A stretch of DNA of 64,000 nucleotides, from the NCBI RefSeq assembly GCF_003984625.1, contig NZ_RWKH01000025.1, positions 16,813 through 80,812 on the forward strand, written 5' to 3'. Below are positions 1-7,709 of this stretch, piece by piece. How positions within the stretch are numbered: position 1 is the first letter of the stretch; each line of letters opens with the position of its first letter. The translations under genes and the position numbers were made by a program. Origin of the DNA: Variovorax sp. DXTD-1. GTDB taxonomy: Bacteria > Pseudomonadota > Gammaproteobacteria > Burkholderiales > Burkholderiaceae_C. Below the pieces are notes generated by a model, which saw only the letters and a program-made list of their open reading frames with translations, was not told the origin of the DNA and did not search any database.

Positions 1-3000
1 ACCATCGTCATCAACGACGGCAACAACACGCAGGCCGGAGGCGATGCGGGCGGACCCGCGCTCGACAGCAACGTGCTGACCGGAACGCTCGCGATCGCGG
101 CCACGAACGATGCGCCGACGGCCAACGACGACACCCACAGCATCACCGAAGACACGGTCTCGGTCGGCAGCAATGTCATTGCGGGCCGCGTCGGCACCAC
201 AGGCCAAGGCGATACCGACCCCGACAACACCGTGCTGACCGTGACCGGCCTGCGCACGGGCGCCGAAACCGGCAGCGGGACCACGGGCAGCGTGGGCGCG
301 GCGCTGGCGGGCACCTACGGCAGCGTGGTGCTCAATGCCGACGGCAGCTACACCTACACGCTCGACAACACCAACCCGCGCGTACAGGCGCTGACGGCTG
401 GCGAGACGCTGGTCGAGGTCTATACCTACACCATCTCCGATGGCGCCGGCGGCACCGACACGGCCCAGCTCACCATCACGATCACCGGCGCCGCGAACAA
501 CGGCCCGGCCGACGACCTGCCTGCCATCGTGGTGAACGATGCGAACGGGGCCGCCACCGGCGAGCTCAGCGTCGACGAGGCCGGCCTCACGAGCGCCGGC
601 GACACCCGCGAGACGGCCGGCAGCACCTTCGCCATCAGCGCGGCGGACGGCCTGGCCTCGATCACGGTCAACGGCACCTCGTTCACGCTCGCGCAGCTGC
701 AGGCCGCCACGCCCGGCGCGCCGCTGACCATCGCCACCGCCGACGGCGTGCTCAACATCACCGGCTTCACCCCGACCAGCACGGTGGGCAGCCTCACGAC
801 CGCCGGCACGGTGAGCTACAGCTACACGCTCGCGCAGCAGCAGGACCACACCGGCGGAGAGGTCACCGATCCGTTCGCGCTGACCGTGACCGACCGCGAC
901 GGCGACGTCGCGAACGGCACGCTCACGGTGCTGATCGTCGACGACGTGCCGGTGGCGGTCAACGACACCAACAGCATCGGCGAAGACGCGGCACCGAACA
1001 CCGTCAGCGGCGACCTGAAAACCGGCCCTACCGGCGATACCGATGGTGCCGACAACGGCAACGGTGTCCCCGTCTCCGAAGTGAAGTTCAACGGCACGAC
1101 AGGCACGGTGGGTCTTCCGCTCGCAACGGCCTACGGCAGCATCGTCGTCAACGCGAACGGAACCTATACCTACACGCTCGACAACGACAACGCCGCCGTC
1201 AATGCCCTGAAGGACGGCGAGACGCTGACCGAAACGGTGAACTACACCATCACCGATGCCGACGGCGACGCTTCCTCCGCCACGCTCACGATCACCATCC
1301 ATGGCCGCACCGACGTGGCCGGCGGACCGTCGATCGTGGCGGTCGACGGCAACGGCGCCGCCGCGGGCCAAACCGAGGTGCACGAGAGCGGCCTGACCGA
1401 CGGCGCCGGCGGCACCGACCCGCGCGAAACCAGCAACGGCACCATCGCCATCGAGGCGGCCGACGGACTGACGTCGGTCACGGTCGGCGGCACTGCGCTG
1501 ACGGTGGCGCAGCTGCAGGCGCTCGGCACCACGCCGGTCACCATCGACACCGGCGAGGGCACGCTGGTGCTCACGGGCTTCACGGCGACCAGCTCGGTCG
1601 GCGGCGTGCCCACGGCCGGTACGCTGAGCTACACCTACACGCTCAAGAACCCGATCGACCAGCCCGGCGCGAGCGAGAGCTTCGATCCGGTCGCGCTGCA
1701 GGTCAACGACGCGGGCGGCGGCTCGAGCACCGGCACGCTGCTGGTGCGCATCGTCGACGACGTGCCGGTGGCGGTGAACGACACGGCCATCATCACCGAG
1801 GATGCGGCCCCCAACACCGTGAGCGGCGCCGTCAACGCCAACGACACGAACGGCGCCGACGACGCCAATGGCGTGCCGGTCACCGGCGTGAGCTTCGGCG
1901 GCACGGCCGGCAGCCTGGGCTCGCCGCTGGCCATGGTCTACGGCAGCATCGTCGTGAACGCGGACGGCAGCTACACCTACACGCTCGACAACACCAACCC
2001 CGCGGTGCAGCGCCTGGTGCCCGGCGAGACGCTGACCGACACGGCCAGCTACACCATCACCGATGCCGACGGCGATACCTCGACGGCCACCATCACCATC
2101 ACGATCGGCGGCGCCAACGACGGCGTGGTGCTCGAGCTGACCGACGGCAACGGCCCCGACGGCACCGGCCATGCCACCGTCTCCGAGCGCGGGCTGGGCG
2201 ACGGCAGCGACCCGAGCGAGACGACCACCGGCCGCTTCGTGATCCGCACGCCCGACGGGCTCGGCAGCATCGACGTGGGCGGCACGACCGTGACGCCGGC
2301 GCAGTTGGCGAACCTCGGTACCACGCCGGTCACCATCGTCACCGACAAGGGCACCATCACGCTGACCGGCTGCGACCCGGCAACGGGCGCCGTCAGCTAC
2401 AGCTACACGCTGAGCCAGCGCCAGCCGCATGGCGGCGGCGAGGTGACGGACGACATTGCCGTGACCGTACGCGACCGCGACGGCGACAGCACCACGGGCA
2501 CCCTGCGCGTGCTGGTGATCGACGACGTACCCACCGCACGCGACGACGCGGCTTCGGTCGGTACCACGCGGCCCGACGCCACCTCGGTGGGCGGCAACCT
2601 GTTCGGGCCGAACGGCCGCGGACCCGGCGACGTCGGCGACCGCATCGGTGCCGATTTCGTGGCCGAGCCCGTGACCGGTTTCTCCTTCGAAGGGCGGCCC
2701 GGCGTCATCGGCGGCGCGCCGCTGGCCGGCGCCTACGGCACGCTGCAGCTGAACGCGGACGGCAGCTACACCTATGCGGTTGACGGCAACAACTCGCGCG
2801 TGTCCTCGCTCGGCGACGGCCAGACGCTGACCGAGGTGTTCAGCTACACCATCACCGATGCCGACGGCAGCACGAGCACGGCGCAACTGGTGGTGACGAT
2901 TCGCGGCGCTTCGCAGTTCCGTCCGCTCACGAGTGACCAAGTCCTCCCGAACGAGCTCCTGTACCGGCAGCGCTACATCGCGCAGGCCATGGTGCCGACA

Positions 3001-3585
3001 CTGTTCGTGGAGTTCTCGGTGCAAGAGTCGCAACGGATGAGCCAGGATGCGCTGGCGTCGATCGCTTCGCGCGTGGCGGGCGGCGTCTACAGCTCGATCG
3101 ACAGGAACCGGGTCTTCGGCATCGGGCAGGAGATGAGCAACACCGAGCATGTGAGCCGCGACGGCATCGGATCGTCGGCGCGTCTGCTGGAGGAAATCCG
3201 GCAGGTGCTGGCACTGCGCGGGCTGGATGCCGGGCTGCCGGACGGCGGCAACGCACTGTTCGGCGATTTCCCCGGCTTTGCCGCACCCGCAGAAGCACCC
3301 GCCGAAGCGCCGGCGCAGCGCCAGCAACCGGCTGGCGAGCGCATCGTGGTGCCCGGCGCGGCAACCTCGGCCGCGCCGCTCGCCGAGCGTGCGCAGCATG
3401 CGGAAGCCATCCGGCTGCCTGCCGCAGCCGGCGGCACCGGGCATTCCGCGGAGCCGGCGCAGGCCGCGCGCTCCTTCTCCAGCCGGCTGGCTGCGAGCGC
3501 AGGCGAACGCGGCACGGTGCGCGACGTTGTGCGCGTGCAGCAGCAGGAAGCGGTGCGCGTCAAAGTGCCCGCAGCCCAGTCATGA
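1..3585 (+). CDS. Giant VCBS-repeat surface adhesin, C-terminal part (5' end outside window)
   Basis: The frame is open from base 1, so this is the C-terminal 1194 residues of a larger protein. It is built of tandem VCBS-type units: each has a DDVPVAVNDT-like linker, an acidic stretch, and a Y-G-S-[IV]-V-[LV]-N-[AP]-[DN]-G-[ST]-YTYTLDN core, followed by a cadherin-like module ending in T[VL]TDRDGD. Such repeats form the stalk of large biofilm adhesins (BapA/LapA type). The last 250 residues (from about base 2920) are not repetitive and end in an Ala/Gln-rich tail. No RTX nonapeptide (GGxGxDxLx) is seen, so the classical type I signal is not recognisable. The stop overlaps an ATG (ATGA at 3582) of the outer-membrane channel gene, indicating co-expression with its likely exporter. 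Confidence 0.9.
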   Translation, partial: TIVINDGNNTQAGGDAGGPALDSNVLTGTLAIAATNDAPTANDDTHSITEDTVSVGSNVIAGRVGTTGQGDTDPDNTVLTVTGLRTGAETGSGTTGSVGAALAGTYGSVVLNADGSYTYTLDNTNPRVQALTAGETLVEVYTYTISDGAGGTDTAQLTITITGAANNGPADDLPAIVVNDANGAATGELSVDEAGLTSAGDTRETAGSTFAISAADGLASITVNGTSFTLAQLQAATPGAPLTIATADGVLNITGFTPTSTVGSLTTAGTVSYSYTLAQQQDHTGGEVTDPFALTVTDRDGDVANGTLTVLIVDDVPVAVNDTNSIGEDAAPNTVSGDLKTGPTGDTDGADNGNGVPVSEVKFNGTTGTVGLPLATAYGSIVVNANGTYTYTLDNDNAAVNALKDGETLTETVNYTITDADGDASSATLTITIHGRTDVAGGPSIVAVDGNGAAAGQTEVHESGLTDGAGGTDPRETSNGTIAIEAADGLTSVTVGGTALTVAQLQALGTTPVTIDTGEGTLVLTGFTATSSVGGVPTAGTLSYTYTLKNPIDQPGASESFDPVALQVNDAGGGSSTGTLLVRIVDDVPVAVNDTAIITEDAAPNTVSGAVNANDTNGADDANGVPVTGVSFGGTAGSLGSPLAMVYGSIVVNADGSYTYTLDNTNPAVQRLVPGETLTDTASYTITDADGDTSTATITITIGGANDGVVLELTDGNGPDGTGHATVSERGLGDGSDPSETTTGRFVIRTPDGLGSIDVGGTTVTPAQLANLGTTPVTIVTDKGTITLTGCDPATGAVSYSYTLSQRQPHGGGEVTDDIAVTVRDRDGDSTTGTLRVLVIDDVPTARDDAASVGTTRPDATSVGGNLFGPNGRGPGDVGDRIGADFVAEPVTGFSFEGRPGVIGGAPLAGAYGTLQLNADGSYTYAVDGNNSRVSSLGDGQTLTEVFSYTITDADGSTSTAQLVVTIRGASQFRPLTSDQVLPNELLYRQRYIAQAMVPTLFVEFSVQESQRMSQDALASIASRVAGGVYSSIDRNRVFGIGQEMSNTEHVSRDGIGSSARLLEEIRQVLALRGLDAGLPDGGNALFGDFPGFAAPAEAPAEAPAQRQQPAGERIVVPGAATSAAPLAERAQHAEAIRLPAAAGGTGHSAEPAQAARSFSSRLAASAGERGTVRDVVRVQQQEAVRVKVPAAQS
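106..2920 (+). repeat. Tandem ~0.76-0.84 kb coding repeats (VCBS units)
   Basis: The linker encoding N/D-DxPxAxxDD/T recurs at about 106, 949, 1759 and 2521, and the YTYTLDN core at about 349, 1168 and 1972 with a variant near 2767. The period is about 760-840 bp. Copies are similar but not identical, as in old tandem duplications of adhesin stalk domains. Assembly of such regions with short reads is error-prone. Confidence 0.8.
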
Positions 3586-3638
3586 AACCGGCCACCGCAC
3601 GGCCCGCCATCGAACCACCCTTCAGAACCGACAACCCA

Positions 3639-5540
3639 ATGACCGAAACACTCAACGTGAAGAAATCGAAACTCCCCGGCGCCCCCACTTGGGCGGCCGC
3701 GGCCATTGCCGTGCTGCTGGCGGGTTGCAGCGTCAATCCCGTGCAGGTCACGCCGGAGGAAGTCGCGCAGCGCGTGCAGAGCGACCAGGCCCAGATGTAC
3801 AAGGGCCAGGCGCCGGTCTCCGCGCCCATCAGCTACTCCGATGCGCTGGCGCGTGCGCTCAAGTACAACCTGGACTACCGCCTCAAGCTGATGGAGAGCG
3901 CGCTCGCACGCGGCCTGCTCGACGTGTCGGCCACCGACATGCTGCCCAAGCTGGTGGCCGACGCGGGCTACAACGACCGCAGCAACGATTCCGGCGGCAC
4001 CAGCATCGGCATTGAAGACCGCGTGGTGAGCCTGCGCCCCTCGACCTCCGAGCAACGCTCGCACTACTACGGCCGCGCTACGCTGTCGTGGAACGCGCTC
4101 GATTTCGGCCTGGCCTACTTCCGCGCCAAGCAGGCGGCCGACGAAGTCAACATCGCCGAGGAGCGCCGCCGCAAGATTTTGCAAAACATCGTGCAGGACG
4201 TGCGCAACGCCTACTGGCGCGCGCTGGGCGCGCAACGCCTGCTCGCCGAGGCCGACCAGCTCGCCGTCCGCATCGAAGACGCGCTGGGCAAGTCGCGCGA
4301 GGCCGAGCGTGCCGGCGTGCTGCCGCCGACGCAAGGCCTGGCCTACCAGCGCGCCCTGCTCGACGCGATGTCGCTGGTCAACGCCAAGCGCCAGGAAATG
4401 CAGTTCGCCAAGCGCGAACTCGCGGCACTCATGAGCCTGCCGCCCGGCACCCAGTTCACGCTGGTGGACAGCCCGATGGGCCAGCACGCGCCCGCCACGC
4501 TGGACATCGACAAGCTCGAACGCACCGCGCTGGAAAACCGCCCCGAGCTGCGCGAGGAAGACTACAAGGCGCGCGTGGGCGTCAATGAAACCAGGAAGCA
4601 GATCGCGGCCCTGTTCCCGAGCCTGAACCTCTACGGCGGCCCGCGCTACAACTCCAACGACCTGCTCTACAACAACAGCTGGACCGACGTCGGCGTGAGC
4701 GTCTCGATGGACCTGTTCCGCCTGGCGGCCATTCCGGCGATCAACCGCACCAACGAAGCGCGCCTGCGCAACGACGAGGCGCGGCGCCTGGCGCTTTCGA
4801 TGGCCGTGATCACGCAGGTGCGCGTGTCGGCCGAGCGCTACAAGCTCGCGCTGGTCGACCAGGAACTCGCGGCCGAGTCGAGCCGCGTCGACCAGCGCCT
4901 GGCGAGCGTCTCGCGCGCCGGCAGCAGCAACCGGCTGGAAAGCGAACTGGAGTCCCTCCGCACCGATTCGCGCGCACTCGTTTCGCGCTTCCAGCTCTCC
5001 ACCGCTTACGCCGCAACGCAGGCCTCGTATGCCCGCGTGCTGAACTCGGTGGGCATCGACCTGCTGCCCGACACCGTGACCGGCACCGACATTCCGACCC
5101 TGGCCAGCGCCATCGACAAGAGCCTGCTCGAAGGCGAGAAGGTCGTGTTCGTCCGTACGGCCGCCGTGCAGACGCCCAGCCGCCCGATCGCGGTGCGCGT
5201 GCAAAACCTCCCCACCGGCGTGAACGAGGCTGCGGTGCGCAGCGCCGTCGAGCGCATCGTCTCGCGCAACGAACTGCAGACCGCGCAGGGCGGCGACGCA
5301 CTGGTGCTGACGCTGGCATTCGAGCGCATGGAATCGCGCGCCACGACGCGTGCGCAGTGGCGCGTCACCGTGGCCGAGCCCGGTGGCCGCCGGCTGCTGT
5401 CGCAGAGCTACGTGAGCTTCTTGCCGAATGCCCCGAGCGAGAGCGCACTCGGCGCCTTCGCGGAGGCGGCCACGCTGTCGGTCATTTCCGATCTGCGCCG
5501 CCTTGCAAGCACCAGCGCTTCAGTCGCGCAAAAGCCGTGA
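3639..5540 (+). CDS. TolC-family outer-membrane lipoprotein channel with extra C-terminal domain
   Basis: This is an outer-membrane efflux protein of the TolC superfamily. From the ATG at 3639 it has a lipoprotein signal with lipobox LLAG-C (Cys30). It then has two long helical repeats typical of the OEP domain: helices rich in A/R/E around residues 60-240, then a second copy with beta-barrel-like strands near SLNLYGGPRYNSNDL. The last ~150 residues, from about TDIPTLASAIDKSLL, are not part of a usual TolC and look like a separate alpha/beta domain. An upstream in-frame ATG at 3582 overlaps the adhesin stop (ATGA) and may be the true translationally coupled start, but it would give an unusually long 49-residue signal. 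It probably forms the exit duct for the adhesin, with the adaptors downstream. Confidence 0.82.
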   Translation: MTETLNVKKSKLPGAPTWAAAAIAVLLAGCSVNPVQVTPEEVAQRVQSDQAQMYKGQAPVSAPISYSDALARALKYNLDYRLKLMESALARGLLDVSATDMLPKLVADAGYNDRSNDSGGTSIGIEDRVVSLRPSTSEQRSHYYGRATLSWNALDFGLAYFRAKQAADEVNIAEERRRKILQNIVQDVRNAYWRALGAQRLLAEADQLAVRIEDALGKSREAERAGVLPPTQGLAYQRALLDAMSLVNAKRQEMQFAKRELAALMSLPPGTQFTLVDSPMGQHAPATLDIDKLERTALENRPELREEDYKARVGVNETRKQIAALFPSLNLYGGPRYNSNDLLYNNSWTDVGVSVSMDLFRLAAIPAINRTNEARLRNDEARRLALSMAVITQVRVSAERYKLALVDQELAAESSRVDQRLASVSRAGSSNRLESELESLRTDSRALVSRFQLSTAYAATQASYARVLNSVGIDLLPDTVTGTDIPTLASAIDKSLLEGEKVVFVRTAAVQTPSRPIAVRVQNLPTGVNEAAVRSAVERIVSRNELQTAQGGDALVLTLAFERMESRATTRAQWRVTVAEPGGRRLLSQSYVSFLPNAPSESALGAFAEAATLSVISDLRRLASTSASVAQKP

Positions 5541-6325
5541 AGCGGCCCGCCAGAGCATTCGGCCTGCTGGTCGCTTCGATCTGCGGCCTCGGCATCGGCC
5601 TGCAGCAAGCCGCCGCCCAGACGGCACCGCCCCGCGCGCCGGCCCAGAGCACGGCCAGCGCCGCGGCGCCGGTGCGCTTTCTCGTGGTGGCCTCGCAAGA
5701 GAGCATTCTCTCGGCCTCGACCGCCGGGCGCTTCGCCAAGGTGCAGGCGAACCTGGGCGACACGGTTCGCGCCGGACAGCTGCTGGCCGCCTTCGACTGC
5801 GCCGAGTTCCAGGCCCGCCGCGATGCGGCGCGCGCCGAGGCCGAATCGGCCCGCGTGCAGTACGAAGCCAAGTTGAAGCTGCAAGGCCTGCAGTCGGCGG
5901 CGGAGGTCGAGGTCGAACTCGCCGCCGCCAACGTCAACAAGGCCCAGAGCCAGATCCGCATCTTCGATGCGCAGCTCGGCCAGTGCGCTTTCGTGGCGCC
6001 CTTTGCAGGCAAAGTCGCGCGCGTGCACGTGAAGGTGGGGCAAGGCGTGAACCCCGGCGCGCCGGTGGTCGAACTGGTGGGCAACGGCCCGCTCAAGGCG
6101 CGCATGAACGTGCCTTCGCAATGGCTCGCATGGCTCAAGGTGGGCGACCGCCTCCAGGGCACGGTGGACGAAACCGCCAGCGCCTGCGACCTGAAGGTGA
6201 CGCGCGTCGCCGGCCGCGTCGATGCGGTGAGCCAGACGGTCGAGATCGAGACCGAACTCGCCGGCGGCACCGCCCAGGTGCTGCCCGGCATGAGCGGCCA
6301 GATCCGCGCGCCGGCCGGACGGTGA
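5537..6325 (+). CDS. HlyD/RND-type periplasmic adaptor protein, short
   Basis: The GTG start at 5537 overlaps the previous stop (GTGA), so it is translationally coupled. It encodes 262 residues with a cleavable signal peptide (VKRPARAFGLLVASICGLG... to AAAQ near residue 28). A lipoyl half-motif (ASTAGRFAKVQANLGDTVRA) is followed by an alpha-helical hairpin (about residues 90-150), the second lipoyl half (FVAPFAGKVARVHVKVGQGV) and a beta-barrel domain. That is the order of a membrane-fusion (periplasmic adaptor) protein, but short and fully periplasmic, without a TM anchor. It should bridge the TolC-like channel to inner-membrane partners. The short hairpin suggests a compact adaptor. Confidence 0.85.
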   Translation: MKRPARAFGLLVASICGLGIGLQQAAAQTAPPRAPAQSTASAAAPVRFLVVASQESILSASTAGRFAKVQANLGDTVRAGQLLAAFDCAEFQARRDAARAEAESARVQYEAKLKLQGLQSAAEVEVELAAANVNKAQSQIRIFDAQLGQCAFVAPFAGKVARVHVKVGQGVNPGAPVVELVGNGPLKARMNVPSQWLAWLKVGDRLQGTVDETASACDLKVTRVAGRVDAVSQTVEIETELAGGTAQVLPGMSGQIRAPAGR

Positions 6326-6356
6326 GCCGCGCCGTGCTCCGTCGAAAAACACGACC

Positions 6357-7709
6357 GTGACCGACCTGGCTTTTCACGCGCTCGCCGCGAAGGTGCGCGC
6401 GGCCACCCGCGCGGCCGACCTGGCCTTTGTCATCTGCAACGAGACCCATGCGCTCGCCGGCTACCGGCAGGCGGCGCTGGTCGGCTACTTCGGCGCGCGC
6501 CGCACCCGGCTGGTCGGCCATTCGGGGCTGGCCGACGTCGAGGCCGATTCGCCCTATGCGCTCTGGCTGGCCGAGCTGGCCGACCACCTGCGCCCGCGGT
6601 TCGATGCGCTGCCGCCGGCCGCGCGCGTGCTCTCGCTGGCGCCCTCGATGCTGCCCCCGGCGCTGGCCGCGTCCTGGGCCGACTGGCTGCCCGACCATGT
6701 CTGGGTGCTGCCGCTCATCGGCCCCGACGGCCAGACCCGCGCCGTGCTGTTCCTCGCACGCGAGAACCCGTGGCCCACCGAATTCGGCGCCGATGCGCCC
6801 GAGTACCTGCTGCTGCAGGCCGCGGCAACCTACGGCCACGCCTGGTGGGCGCTGACCGGCCGCCGGCGCTCGCTCGGCACGCTCTGGCAGGGCCTCTGGT
6901 CCCGAAGGGCGCTGCGCTGGTCGCTGTTCCTGCTGCCGCTGGTGCTGCTGGCGCCGGTGCGCGAATACGCGCTGGTGCAGGCCGAGGTCATCTCGCTGCG
7001 CAGCCAGGTGATCGCCTCGCCGCGCGATGGCGTCATCAGGCGCATCACCGTGCAGCCCAATACGCCGGTCGAGGCGGACCAGGTGATTGCCGAACTCGAC
7101 GACACCACGCTCTTCAACCGCCTGGCGGTGGCCGAGGCGGCGTTGGCAAGCGCGCGGCTCGAACTGCACCAGGCGTCGCAGCGCGCGATCGAATCGCAGA
7201 CCGCCAAGGCCGAGCTCAACCTGGCCGAAGGCAAGCTGCGCGAGCGCGAGGTCGACGTGGCATCGCTGCAGCGCGAGGTGGCCCAGCTCTCGATCAAGGC
7301 GCCGGCCAAGGGCGTGTTCGTTTATTCCGACCCCGACGACTGGGCCGGCCGCCCGGTGCAGACCGGCGAACGCGTTGGCCTCCTGGCCGACCCCGCTTCG
7401 CTGGGCGTGCAGGCCTGGGCGCCGGTCAGCGAGGCCGTCAACCTGGCGCCGGGCGCGCCGATGACGCTGTTCCTGCGCGTGGCGCCGCTCGATCCCGTCT
7501 CCGCGCGGCTCGACTATGCGGGCTACCAGGCGGTCGAGGCCCCCAACGGCGTGGCGAGCTACCAATTGCGCGGCCATATCGACGAAAAGACGCAGGTCGC
7601 CCGCATCGGGCTGCGCGGCACCGCGCGCGTGTCGGGCGACTGGACCGTGCTGGGCTACCTGATGTTCCGGCGCCCCTTCGCCGCGGTGCGGGAGTGGTGC
7701 GGATGCTGA
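6357..7709 (+). CDS. Membrane HlyD-type adaptor with GAF-like N-terminal domain
   Basis: The start is a GTG at 6357 (no better in-frame start seen; no clear Shine-Dalgarno), giving 450 residues. Residues 1 to about 165 are cytoplasmic and look GAF-like (strand-rich, with VWVLPLIGPDGQTRAVLFLA). One TM helix follows at about 181-200 (ALRWSLFLLPLVLLAPV), then a lipoyl domain (SPRDGVIRRITVQPNTPV), a helical hairpin (about 255-310), the second lipoyl half and a beta-barrel. A sensor-like domain on the cytoplasmic face of an adaptor is unusual. It ends inside the M50 gene (7-base overlap) and so belongs to the same operon. Confidence 0.75.
   Translation: MTDLAFHALAAKVRAATRAADLAFVICNETHALAGYRQAALVGYFGARRTRLVGHSGLADVEADSPYALWLAELADHLRPRFDALPPAARVLSLAPSMLPPALAASWADWLPDHVWVLPLIGPDGQTRAVLFLARENPWPTEFGADAPEYLLLQAAATYGHAWWALTGRRRSLGTLWQGLWSRRALRWSLFLLPLVLLAPVREYALVQAEVISLRSQVIASPRDGVIRRITVQPNTPVEADQVIAELDDTTLFNRLAVAEAALASARLELHQASQRAIESQTAKAELNLAEGKLREREVDVASLQREVAQLSIKAPAKGVFVYSDPDDWAGRPVQTGERVGLLADPASLGVQAWAPVSEAVNLAPGAPMTLFLRVAPLDPVSARLDYAGYQAVEAPNGVASYQLRGHIDEKTQVARIGLRGTARVSGDWTVLGYLMFRRPFAAVREWCGC

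Noticed and set aside
3087..5204. Long minus-strand open frame (705 codons) over the adhesin end and TolC-like gene
   Set aside because: The translation is His/Arg/Gly-rich without any domain; it is an antisense by-product of GC-rich third-position bias.
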